Positions 1 to 4,884 of a DNA stretch of 5,732 bases are shown piece by piece. A program made the translations under genes and the position numbers. The stretch spans positions 1-5,732 of the forward strand of contig JBKPFS010000173.1 in NCBI GenBank assembly GCA_046728935.1, in the 5' to 3' direction. The notes under the pieces were generated by a model that was not told where the DNA came from, did not search any database, and saw nothing but the letters and a program-made list of their open reading frames with translations. Every line of letters begins with the position of its first letter. Positions within the stretch are counted from its first letter, which is position 1. Origin of the DNA: DATAFO01 sp046728935 (GTDB lineage Bacteria > Actinomycetota > Thermoleophilia > Solirubrobacterales > 70-9).

Positions 1-475
1 GGAAGTTCTCGTTGCTCGACTGGACCACCCGGAGGCGATCGACGACCGGGTTGAAGTCCAGACCGGTCGGGTAGTCCCCTGCGCCCGGGACCGTGTTCTC
101 GATCGACGCGAGGAACGTCGCAGTCGCCGTGACCGGATCGACCTTGTAGATCCGGATCAGCGCCGAGGCGGCGACACCGTCCGGAACGGTGACGAGAAAT
201 AGCTCGCCGGTCGCGGGCCGCTTGTCGAGACCGATCGCGACCTCGCTCGGACTCTGGAGCCCGGCAATCGGCCGCAGGTGCACGTCCATCGGCACGAGCG
301 TGTCGAAGGTGACGAGCGTCGTCAGCGCGGTGATGCCCGCGGCCGGCACCGCGCTCGCCACTGGCGGGCAGGAGGCCCCGATCCCCGCAATCACGAGGAC
401 CGCCGAGGCTAGCCGGGGGAGTATTCGGACAGCGGTCGACTTCGGCACGCGCCTCACGTTCTTTTTTGTCGGCAT
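1..475 (-). CDS. DUF4394-type secreted protein, 5' part (3' end off the left edge)
   Basis: Reading the minus strand from an ATG at 475-473 gives 158 open codons that run off the window edge. The N-terminus (MPTKKNVRRVPKS...) is basic, followed by a hydrophobic stretch (LASAVLVIAGIGA) and a small-residue region ending PPVASA-VPA. This is a plausible Sec signal peptide with an AxA cleavage site near residue 42. A Cys at about residue 35 (GASC) is a poor lipobox because the -3 residue is Gly. The mature part contains 'LRPIAGLQSPSEVAIGLDKR', 'YKVDPVTATAT' and, near the edge, 'GLDFNPVVDRLRVV'. This matches the pattern I know from DUF4394 proteins (repeats built on 'GLDFNPVADRLRVV..NLR'), which are extracellular and of unknown function. 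The gene is divergent from the HD-GYP gene at 566. The ribosome-binding site is weak (AGG about 12 nt upstream). A GTG at residue 7 or 11 is an alternative start, but it would trim the basic n-region. Confidence 0.75.
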   Translation of the reverse strand, partial: MPTKKNVRRVPKSTAVRILPRLASAVLVIAGIGASCPPVASAVPAAGITALTTLVTFDTLVPMDVHLRPIAGLQSPSEVAIGLDKRPATGELFLVTVPDGVAASALIRIYKVDPVTATATFLASIENTVPGAGDYPTGLDFNPVVDRLRVVQSSNENF

Positions 476-476
476 C

Positions 477-513
477 GCGTAAGAAAACCTGGAGAGCTGT
501 CTCTTTCGGGGTG
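477..513 (+). promoter_or_regulatory. Leader element, copy A (upstream of first HD-GYP gene)
   Basis: GCGTAAGAAA (477-486), 14 variable nt, then CTCTTTCGGGGTG (501-513). The same two blocks, perfectly conserved and with the same 24-nt offset, occur at 2691-2727 before the second HD-GYP gene. Two short blocks separated by a fixed spacer of promoter-like length suggest a promoter for an alternative sigma factor or a regulator site. I do not recognise a known consensus. ACCTG (487-491) can pair with CAGGT (519-523), so a structured RNA leader is also possible. The element starts 1 nt upstream of the start codon of the divergent DUF4394 gene, so it may also affect that gene. Confidence 0.55.
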
Positions 514-548
514 AAGGACAGGTCCCGGTTGCCCTCCCGACCGCGCCC

Positions 549-565
549 CGATTGAAAGGACTCGC
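549..565 (+). promoter_or_regulatory. Ribosome-binding segment of first HD-GYP gene
   Basis: CGATTGAAAGGACTCGC immediately precedes the GTG at 566. AGGA lies 5 nt before the start codon. Sixteen of these 17 bases recur directly before the ATG at 2785, which fixes both starts, including the GTG here. Confidence 0.8.
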
Positions 566-1201
566 GTGATCCCAAACACCTCCCGCCGCCGCCGCGTCGA
601 GGTCCCGTCCTGGCCACCCGAAGCTGAGGATGCCGCCGTCTCCCGCCTACTCGATGTTGCCGCCGACGGTGCACCCGACGTCGCCGCCCACATGGAGCGC
701 ACCGCGCGGCTCGCCAAGGCGCTCGTCCAGGATCTGGACCTCGGCGAGCCACTGGCCCGCGTGATCGTGCTCACCGCCCGGCTCCACGACATCGGGAAGC
801 TCGGCATCCCGCCGTGGATCCTCGAGAAGCCCGACCCGCTGACGGACTACCAGCTGGGCGTGATGCGCGAGCACTCGGTGATCGGCCAGCAGATGCTCAA
901 GCGAAGACCCGAGCTCCTGCCCCTGGCGCCACTCGTTCGTGCGACACACGAACGCTGGGACGGCACCGGCTACCCGGACGGCCTGAGCGGCGGGGCGATC
1001 CCCCTGCCGTCGCGGATCGTGGCCGTCTGCGACGCGTTCGACGCGATGACGAGGCCGCGTGTGTACAGCTGTTCGATGTCGATCGACTCGGCGCTTCACG
1101 AGCTCGAGCGCTGCTCCGGGACGCAATTCGATCCCGGCGTCGTGTCCGCCTTCAGCAGCCTCTTCAAATCTCGATTTGACCGATGGGCGAAGGGGGCCTA
1201 G
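566..1201 (+). CDS. Stand-alone HD-GYP domain protein (putative c-di-GMP phosphodiesterase), paralogue 1
   Basis: The 211-residue protein is essentially one HD-GYP domain with no receiver, PAS or membrane segment, so it is probably cytosolic. HD-GYP enzymes hydrolyse cyclic di-GMP at a two- or three-metal centre. Visible motifs are H42 in 'AHMERTARLA', H74-D75 and K78 in 'HDIGKLGIPPW', H103 in 'REHSVIG', 'HERWDGTGYPDGL' (128-140, containing the GYP motif), D156 in 'AVCDAFDAMT' and 'GTQFDP' (185-190). The usual His-His pair before the GYP motif is Thr127-His128, so one ligand of the trinuclear type is missing and a binuclear site is more likely. The GTG start is supported by the AAAGGA site shared with paralogue 2. 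The sigma gene starts 17 bp after the stop, implying co-transcription. No GGDEF partner is in the window, so c-di-GMP as substrate is a family-based inference. Confidence 0.88.
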   Translation: MIPNTSRRRRVEVPSWPPEAEDAAVSRLLDVAADGAPDVAAHMERTARLAKALVQDLDLGEPLARVIVLTARLHDIGKLGIPPWILEKPDPLTDYQLGVMREHSVIGQQMLKRRPELLPLAPLVRATHERWDGTGYPDGLSGGAIPLPSRIVAVCDAFDAMTRPRVYSCSMSIDSALHELERCSGTQFDPGVVSAFSSLFKSRFDRWAKGA

Positions 1202-1218
1202 CTTGGACATGACGGCTC

Positions 1219-2649
1219 GTGAAACTCCTCGCGGTAGCCCACCGCCCGACCGCCGCCCCAGACGGTGTGCTGGTCCAAGAAGCCGCAGCCGGCGGCGGGG
1301 AATCGTACGCCGCCCTCTACGACCGGTACTCGGAGCAGGTCTACAACTATTGCCTGCGGCTGACGGGCTCGCCGGACGACGCGGCGGATGCAACCCAGGA
1401 CGCATTCGTCAACGTGCTGGGCCGCCTCCAGGAAGACGACCGTCCGGTTCTCAACTTCGCTTCATATCTCTTCGCGGCGGCACGAAATGAGAGCTATGCG
1501 CTGATGCGCCGCCGCAGCCGCACCCACCCGTCTGAGCAGCCGCCCGAGCTCGCGCTCGTCGAGCCCGACGTGGAGACGGATCCGGAGCGCGCCGCCCTGC
1601 TGCGGGACTCGCAGGAAGCCGTCCGGCAGGCGAACGCGCGGCTGGCGCCGCGCCACCGCGAGGTGCTGGCCCTGCGCGAGGTCGCGGGACGCTCGTATGA
1701 AGAGATCGGGCAGATCATGGGGATCTCTGAGAACGCCGCGGCCCAGCTCATCTGGCGAGCGCGCTCGAAGCTGAAGGTGGCGCTCACGGCGGGGGCGGTG
1801 GCGTCGGTGGTCGCGACCTCGGACGATTGCGAGGAGGCGCAGATCCTCATCAACCGGCTCCACGACGGTGAGCAGATCACCGACGCGGAGCACATGTGGC
1901 TCGAGGAGCATCTCGACGAATGCGGCTCCTGCCGGGCGGCGCGGGGGATGATCTTCGAGGTCGCCGCGTCGTACCGCGCGTGGGCCCCGGTGGCCGTCAT
2001 CGCCGCCCTGCGGCCGGAGGTGCTCACGAGCGCCGGCCACGTCGTGGGCGCCGACTGGAGCGGCGTGGCGGGAAAGGCCGGGGTGAGCCACGGGGCGGTG
2101 ATAGGCACCGCCTCGGTCGCGGTCGTCGCGGCGACGGGCCTCGCGATCGCGGGGCTGCTCAATGACGACGCGACCGTCACGCGCGACGCTGCGCCGGTGC
2201 CGCAGACTCCTACCGTGAGCGAGCCCGAGTCGCCGCCTGCGGCGCCCAAGGCGAAGCGGGCCAAGGTGCCCGAGGCGAAGGCCGCCGCGGTTCACGCGCT
2301 GAAGAAGATCGCGGCGAAACCGCCGCCCGCGCAGCACCCGGCTCCGGCGCCTCCCAAACAGTCGCCCCAGCCGCATAAGGCTCCAGCGCCGAAGCCAAAT
2401 CCGCCCAAGCAGCCGGCCCCGAAGGTCGAGCAGCCGGCGCCTCCGAACCCCCCGGTCCAGCCGCCGGCAAAACCCCAGCCCCCGCCGGTCAATCCGACAC
2501 CCGGGCCGACGGCGCCCGGACCGCCGCCGCGTCCCGGCGAGTGCACCTTCCCGGGCAACCACGGCCCTAGCGGCTGTCCGCCAGGCCACGGCGGAATCCC
2601 GCCAGGCCACGGCGGAACGCCGCCCGGCCAGGTCGGCAAGAGCCACTAG
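1219..2649 (+). CDS. ECF-type sigma factor fused to zf-HC2 anti-sigma-like domain, membrane helix and Pro-rich tail
   Basis: The product has 476 residues, against roughly 170-200 for an ordinary ECF sigma factor. In order: sigma region 2 at about 28-97 (SYAALYDRYSEQVYNYCLRL, DAADATQDAFVNV, SYLFAAARNE); sigma region 4 at about 133-187 (LAPRHREVLALREVAG, then the helix-turn-helix SYEEIGQIMGISENAAAQLI); a zinc-binding anti-sigma motif C204-x26-H231-x3-C235-x2-C238; a single hydrophobic helix at about 293-314 (VIGTASVAVVAATGLAIAGLL); a Pro/Lys/Ala-rich stretch at 325-440; and a Gly/His-rich end with C442 and C453. The order suggests a membrane-tethered sigma factor with its inhibitory domain in cis and the tail outside the membrane. 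Release might need proteolysis or a conformational change (inference). GTG 1219 follows a weak TTGGAC. A GTG at codon 17 (1267) is the alternative but has no better ribosome-binding site. It probably shares a transcript with the preceding HD-GYP gene. I recall fused ECF-ZAS groups in Actinobacteria but cannot assign a group number. Confidence 0.87.
   Translation: MKLLAVAHRPTAAPDGVLVQEAAAGGGESYAALYDRYSEQVYNYCLRLTGSPDDAADATQDAFVNVLGRLQEDDRPVLNFASYLFAAARNESYALMRRRSRTHPSEQPPELALVEPDVETDPERAALLRDSQEAVRQANARLAPRHREVLALREVAGRSYEEIGQIMGISENAAAQLIWRARSKLKVALTAGAVASVVATSDDCEEAQILINRLHDGEQITDAEHMWLEEHLDECGSCRAARGMIFEVAASYRAWAPVAVIAALRPEVLTSAGHVVGADWSGVAGKAGVSHGAVIGTASVAVVAATGLAIAGLLNDDATVTRDAAPVPQTPTVSEPESPPAAPKAKRAKVPEAKAAAVHALKKIAAKPPPAQHPAPAPPKQSPQPHKAPAPKPNPPKQPAPKVEQPAPPNPPVQPPAKPQPPPVNPTPGPTAPGPPPRPGECTFPGNHGPSGCPPGHGGIPPGHGGTPPGQVGKSH
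2578..2637 (+). repeat. In-frame 21-bp tandem repeat encoding PPGHGG units
   Basis: Two identical 18-bp copies of CCGCCAGGCCACGGCGGA (2578-2595 and 2599-2616), each followed by a spacer codon (ATC, ACG), then a diverged third unit at 2620-2637. They encode PPGHGG-I-PPGHGG-T-PPGQVG at the extreme C-terminus of the sigma fusion protein. The exact nucleotide identity suggests recent repeat expansion. Confidence 0.85.
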
Positions 2650-2665
2650 CCGCCCGCGCGGCTAG
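2646..2665 (+). terminator. Hairpin overlapping the sigma gene stop codon, possible terminator or attenuator
   Basis: CTAGCCG (2646-2652), loop CCCGCG, CGGCTAG (2659-2665): a perfect 7-bp GC-rich stem that includes the TAG stop. There is no strong T-run. Only a short TTT occurs at 2678-2680, after a second palindrome. It lies between the sigma gene and the leader of the second HD-GYP gene, which fits partial termination or a transcript boundary. Confidence 0.4.
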
Positions 2666-2667
2666 CG

Positions 2668-2679
2668 AATTCGCGAATT
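2668..2679. repeat. Perfect 12-bp palindrome AATTCGCGAATT
   Basis: AATTCGCGAATT reads the same on both strands. It is AT-richer than its surroundings and lies 11 nt upstream of leader copy B (2691). It could be a dimeric regulator site or the distal arm of the terminator region. Copy A has no counterpart at the same distance. Confidence 0.45.
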
Positions 2680-2690
2680 TCTCGTCGTCC

Positions 2691-2727
2691 GCGTAAGAAA
2701 CGGGCCCCGAGTTCCTCTTTCGGGGTG
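2691..2727 (+). promoter_or_regulatory. Leader element, copy B (upstream of second HD-GYP gene)
   Basis: GCGTAAGAAA (2691-2700), 14 variable nt, CTCTTTCGGGGTG (2715-2727), identical in blocks and spacing to 477-513. Within this copy CCCCGA (2705-2710) pairs with TCGGGG (2720-2725) to give a 6-bp hairpin with a 9-nt loop. Copy A lacks that hairpin, so the DNA blocks rather than this stem are the conserved feature. The distance from the element's end to the start codon is 57 nt here and 52 nt in copy A. Confidence 0.55.
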
Positions 2728-2767
2728 TTCACATAACGATCCCGGCCGCTGCCCCGGCCGGCCGCCT

Positions 2768-2784
2768 CGATCGAAAGGACTCGC
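2768..2784 (+). promoter_or_regulatory. Ribosome-binding segment of second HD-GYP gene
   Basis: CGATCGAAAGGACTCGC directly precedes ATG 2785 and differs from 549-565 at one base. AGGA is 5 nt from the start. It selects this ATG over the in-frame ATG at codon 11. Confidence 0.8.
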
Positions 2785-3420
2785 ATGCTTCACAAGGCCC
2801 CGCGTTGGAACGCCATGGACGGCACCCGGTGGAGACCGGACGGGGTCGAGGTCTCCATTGCGGCTCTCCTCGAACTGGTTGAGGAAGCCGCGCCGGGTGT
2901 CGCCGCTCACATGGAGAGGACTGGGCGCCTCGCGCGCCTGTTGGCGCTCGAGCTCGGACTGTCCTCCCAGCTGGTCGACCTGGTGGTGCGCACGGGTCGC
3001 GTTCACGATGTCGGAAGGCTCGCCATCCCACCGTGGGTGTTCGAGAAGCCGGATCCGCTGAGCGAGTCAGAGCGTGCGCTGAAGGAAGCCCACTCCGTCG
3101 CCGGCCAGAAGATCCTGGAGCGCAAGCCGGCACTGATCGGCCTCGGAACGCTCGTGCGGGCGGTGCACGAGCGCTGGGACGGCAGCGGCTATCCGGACGG
3201 CCTGAAGGGCTCCGCGATCCCCCTGCCCGCCCGGATCGTGGCGGTCTGCGACACGTTCGACGCGATGACCGACCCGCGCGAGGTTCCGAACGCAACGACG
3301 ATCACGACAGCAGTCGACGAGCTGCGCCGCGGCTCCGGCACGCAGTTCGACCCATGCGTCGTCGAACCGTTCTGCGACCTGCTGGAGATCCGCGTCGACC
3401 CGTTGGCGACGCGGGCCTAA
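2785..3420 (+). CDS. Stand-alone HD-GYP domain protein, paralogue 2 (catalytic lysine replaced by Arg)
   Basis: Also 211 residues; it aligns to paralogue 1 end to end without a gap and is about 50% identical by hand count. The first 20 residues are almost unrelated between the two. Retained residues are H42 (AHMERTGRLA), H74-D75, H103 (EAHSVAG), H128 with 'HERWDGSGYPDGL', D156 (AVCDTFDAMT) and 'GTQFDP' (185-190). The motif normally written HDxGK is 'HDVGR' here, so K78 of paralogue 1 is Arg, and the first His of the usual HH pair is Val127. Metal binding may survive, but hydrolysis could be reduced or altered. A sensory or regulatory role is possible (inference). It follows the sigma gene after a 135-bp gap that contains a hairpin and a fresh copy of the leader element, so it can probably be transcribed separately. 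It is convergent with the HhH gene, which ends 31 bp away. Confidence 0.86.
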   Translation: MLHKAPRWNAMDGTRWRPDGVEVSIAALLELVEEAAPGVAAHMERTGRLARLLALELGLSSQLVDLVVRTGRVHDVGRLAIPPWVFEKPDPLSESERALKEAHSVAGQKILERKPALIGLGTLVRAVHERWDGSGYPDGLKGSAIPLPARIVAVCDTFDAMTDPREVPNATTITTAVDELRRGSGTQFDPCVVEPFCDLLEIRVDPLATRA

Positions 3421-3451
3421 CGGGATCGCTCCGACATGGTGCGGCCGGACG

Positions 3452-3976
3452 TCAGTACAGGGCCACGCCCTGCTCCTTTGACCACTGCCAGAGGCCTTGG
3501 TCAAAGGTGCGTCCGTCCACGCCGGCCTCCTTCGCTAGACGTGCCGACGCCTGTCTGTACGCATCCCAGAATCGGAAGCTGTACGCGGCGGGCGGCCGCG
3601 CTCCGAGCGCTTGGAGCGCCCGCTTGTCGAGGATGGGATAGCGCTCGGGGTAGGCGAGGTGCAAGAACACTGAGGCGGTCGCCCAGTCCACGCCCTGCAA
3701 CGACCGTAGTGCGTCCATCCGCTCGTGCTCGGTGCTGGTCTCGCTCAGCGCTACGCGTGTCGCCGGCTCTATCGACTCGGCGGTGTTCAGTGCGACAAGC
3801 GGCGCGCTCCTCGGCGTCTTCCATCGGCACACCGCGAGGAACTCGTCGCGCGCGTAGTAACCGCGTTCGCGAGCGGCTTGGCCGATGGCCATGACCTCGG
3901 CGTCGTCCTCGTAGGCGTAGCGGGCGGCGTACTCCCGTACCTGCTCGATGGGGAACTGCAGCTCGAACTCCGGCAT
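3452..3976 (-). CDS. Helix-hairpin-helix protein resembling the HhH-GPD DNA-glycosylase core, function unknown
   Basis: The minus-strand ORF gives 174 residues, starting MPEFELQFPI and ending EQGVALY. The segment 'LRSLQGVDWATASVFLHLAYP' (from about residue 90) looks like a helix-hairpin-helix followed by 'ERYPILDKRALQALG'. In HhH-GPD glycosylases the hairpin (LPGVGxxTA) is followed by a catalytic Asp, and D117 in 'ILDKRA' sits in a comparable place. The protein is shorter than a full glycosylase, has no iron-sulphur Cys cluster and its hairpin reads GVDWA rather than GVGxxTA. A DNA-binding or repair-related role is therefore tentative. Residues 158-170 (FDQGLWQWSKEQG) form a Trp-rich C-terminus. 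The protein appears soluble, with no signal peptide or membrane helix. The upstream ribosome-binding site is weak. I recall similar small proteins annotated as hypothetical in Actinobacteria. Confidence 0.7.
   Translation of the reverse strand: MPEFELQFPIEQVREYAARYAYEDDAEVMAIGQAARERGYYARDEFLAVCRWKTPRSAPLVALNTAESIEPATRVALSETSTEHERMDALRSLQGVDWATASVFLHLAYPERYPILDKRALQALGARPPAAYSFRFWDAYRQASARLAKEAGVDGRTFDQGLWQWSKEQGVALY
3475..3507. repeat. Inverted repeat inside the 3' end of the HhH gene
   Basis: CCTTTGACCA (3475-3484) and TGGTCAAAGG (3498-3507) are perfect 10-bp inverted arms around 13 nt. They lie within coding sequence about 20 nt before the stop codon of the minus-strand gene and about 55 nt beyond the stop of the convergent HD-GYP gene. 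They may act as a transcription-ending hairpin for the plus-strand unit, or may be fortuitous. Confidence 0.45.
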
Positions 3977-4083
3977 CGCCGCGCACCGTATCGGCGGTCC
4001 GCCACAACCGGGGCGAGCTCAGAGAACCGGAGCGCCCTTAGATGTCCGGGGTGCATGAGTCGAACCCAGCCCGAAAGCAGGGC
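3977..4083. other. Intergenic region between the toxin 3' end and the HhH gene start
   Basis: About 107 bp. It should hold the start region of the HhH gene, but I see no clear promoter. GGCC-TATC-GGCC at 4081-4092 is a small inverted repeat over the toxin stop codon and too short to call a terminator with confidence. Confidence 0.4.
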
Positions 4084-4440
4084 CTATCGGCCTTGGCGTC
4101 GTTGACGCCCGCGTCGGGTCGCGGCGCGCTTGTAGGCGGCCAGGTCGTCGCGTGGCCCGATGGAGAGCACCGTGGTGCGGGCGACGGCACCCTCGTCGGG
4201 TTCGTTGCGGAAGACGAAGCGGTAGCGGGGCTTCTCGGACCAGTCGGGCTCGTCGAACGCGACCTTGCGGCAGTCGCGGAGGATGGCGAGGTTGAACCGT
4301 TCGCGCATGGGTTCGCCGATGCGCGGGTCGAAGTAGAGCTGGCGCAGGAGCTCCGCGGCAGCGCGCTTCAGCGCCTGGCTTGGAAGCGCGGGGATGTCCT
4401 CGTTCTTGACCTCGTCGAGGACATCAACTTCGTAGCTCAT
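4084..4440 (-). CDS. RelE-like toxin of a type II toxin-antitoxin system
   Basis: The 118-residue protein starts at ATG 4440-4438, preferred over the longer frame start at 4530 because it begins right at the antitoxin's end and drops a low-complexity, Ser-rich leader. Features seen are an N-terminal helical part (LPSQALKRAAAELLRQLYFDP), then 'LAILRDCRKVAFDE', 'KPRYRFVFRNEPD' and 'VARTTVLSIGPRDDLAAYKRA'. The last two resemble the core strands and C-terminal 'I.R....Y..A..R' of RelE/ParE-fold toxins, which cleave ribosome-bound mRNA (RelE) or poison gyrase (ParE). The tail is very basic (TRRGRQRRQGR). The toxin ORF overlaps the antitoxin by 17 nt, implying translational coupling. The RelE-type assignment is by pattern and gene order. 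I cannot distinguish a ribosome-dependent RNase from another activity. Confidence 0.65.
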   Translation of the reverse strand: MSYEVDVLDEVKNEDIPALPSQALKRAAAELLRQLYFDPRIGEPMRERFNLAILRDCRKVAFDEPDWSEKPRYRFVFRNEPDEGAVARTTVLSIGPRDDLAAYKRAATRRGRQRRQGR

Positions 4441-4843
4441 CGGCACCGGGCAGTCCTTCGAGGAGGTCGGCGAAGCCGAGCTCGCGGATGACGTCGCGGG
4501 CCGGCGTTGTCCCTCCCGATGAACTGTCAAGGCGTTCCTGGAGAGCGAAGCCGATGGCGATGTTCTCCAGCTCCTGCTCCAACTCTGTGATGCGCTCTAC
4601 CGCAGCGTGTGCGTCCACCTCAGGGACGAGCCAGGCCCCACCCTTGCGATGCGGCCCAATCTCAATGGCGTTGTCCGCCAGCGAGGCGCCAGGCTGTTTA
4701 TGCCCGGCAAGCTCATTCACCAGCTTCGAGAAATCGGCGCGCGCTTCGCTCGTCGCCATCCGCCTAGCCGGAGCCGCGGACGCCTTCCTACGACGCCGCT
4801 CCGCCACCCCGACCCCCTTTGACTTCCCTTGTGCTCGCGCCAT
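4424..4843 (-). CDS. Phd/YefM-like antitoxin of a type II toxin-antitoxin system
   Basis: The 139-residue protein starts at ATG 4843-4841, chosen because GAGGAT lies just upstream (4853-4848). The frame stays open to a TTG at 4855, but that overlaps this site. The N-terminal 28 residues are basic and low in complexity (ERRRRKASAAPARR). Residues 29-75 look like the DNA-binding Phd/YefM fold: 'MATSEARADFSKLVNELA' matches the family pattern 'xxSEARxxLxxLVxxV', and '..GGAWLVPEVD' matches its closing strand. A helical, probably coiled-coil segment follows (AVERITELEQELENIAIGF), then a C-terminal part (RDVIRELGFADLLEGL) likely to bind the toxin. Antitoxins of this family neutralise the toxin and repress their own operon. 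At 139 residues it is longer than the usual 80-90. A start at Met29 would give a typical N-terminus, but its ribosome-binding site is too close. Confidence 0.68.
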   Translation of the reverse strand: MARAQGKSKGVGVAERRRRKASAAPARRMATSEARADFSKLVNELAGHKQPGASLADNAIEIGPHRKGGAWLVPEVDAHAAVERITELEQELENIAIGFALQERLDSSSGGTTPARDVIRELGFADLLEGLPGADELRS

Positions 4844-4847
4844 GGTG

Positions 4848-4853
4848 ATCCTC
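4848..4853 (-). promoter_or_regulatory. Ribosome-binding site of the antitoxin gene
   Basis: GAGGAT on the minus strand, 4 nt before ATG 4843. It decides the start in favour of this ATG rather than the upstream TTG or the internal Met29. Confidence 0.7.
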
Positions 4854-4854
4854 A

Positions 4855-4876
4855 AAGTTGTACAACTTGTCGTACA
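4855..4876. promoter_or_regulatory. Palindromic operator candidate of the toxin-antitoxin operon
   Basis: AAGTTGTACAACTT (4855-4868) is a perfect 14-bp palindrome. GTACA recurs 12 bp further upstream (4860-4864 and 4872-4876), about one helical turn. It sits between the possible -10 box and the antitoxin start codon, the usual place for an autoregulatory antitoxin site. Confidence 0.6.
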
Positions 4877-4878
4877 GA

Positions 4879-4884
4879 ACTATA
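4879..4884 (-). promoter_or_regulatory. Possible -10 box of the toxin-antitoxin operon
   Basis: TATAGT on the minus strand lies in an AT-rich patch directly upstream of the palindrome. No convincing -35 hexamer is visible 16-18 bp further up. Transcription from here would start inside the palindrome, fitting repression by the antitoxin complex. Confidence 0.4.

Noticed and set aside
477..560. c-di-GMP riboswitch upstream of the HD-GYP genes
   Set aside because: The leader lacks the conserved GEMM core elements I know. The shared blocks do not fold alike in the two copies.
647..1405. Minus-strand open frame (252 codons) opposite the first HD-GYP gene
   Set aside because: No recognisable motif. 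It is an Arg/Pro-rich shadow of a frame with all HD-GYP motifs.
1462..2646. Long minus-strand open frame (394 codons) opposite the sigma gene
   Set aside because: Its product is Arg-rich low-complexity sequence, typical of an antisense shadow in GC-rich DNA. The plus-strand frame has clear sigma and zinc-finger motifs.
4040..4075. tRNA or tmRNA 3'-end look-alike on the minus strand (GGGTTCGACTC), which could have marked an attachment site
   Set aside because: The arms around the TTCGACT loop do not form the 5-bp T-stem, and no acceptor or anticodon arm can be found upstream.
4441..4530. Longer toxin frame starting at 4530
   Set aside because: The extra 30 residues are Ser/Pro-rich antitoxin antiphase sequence. 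The Met at 4440 gives a natural start at the antitoxin's end.
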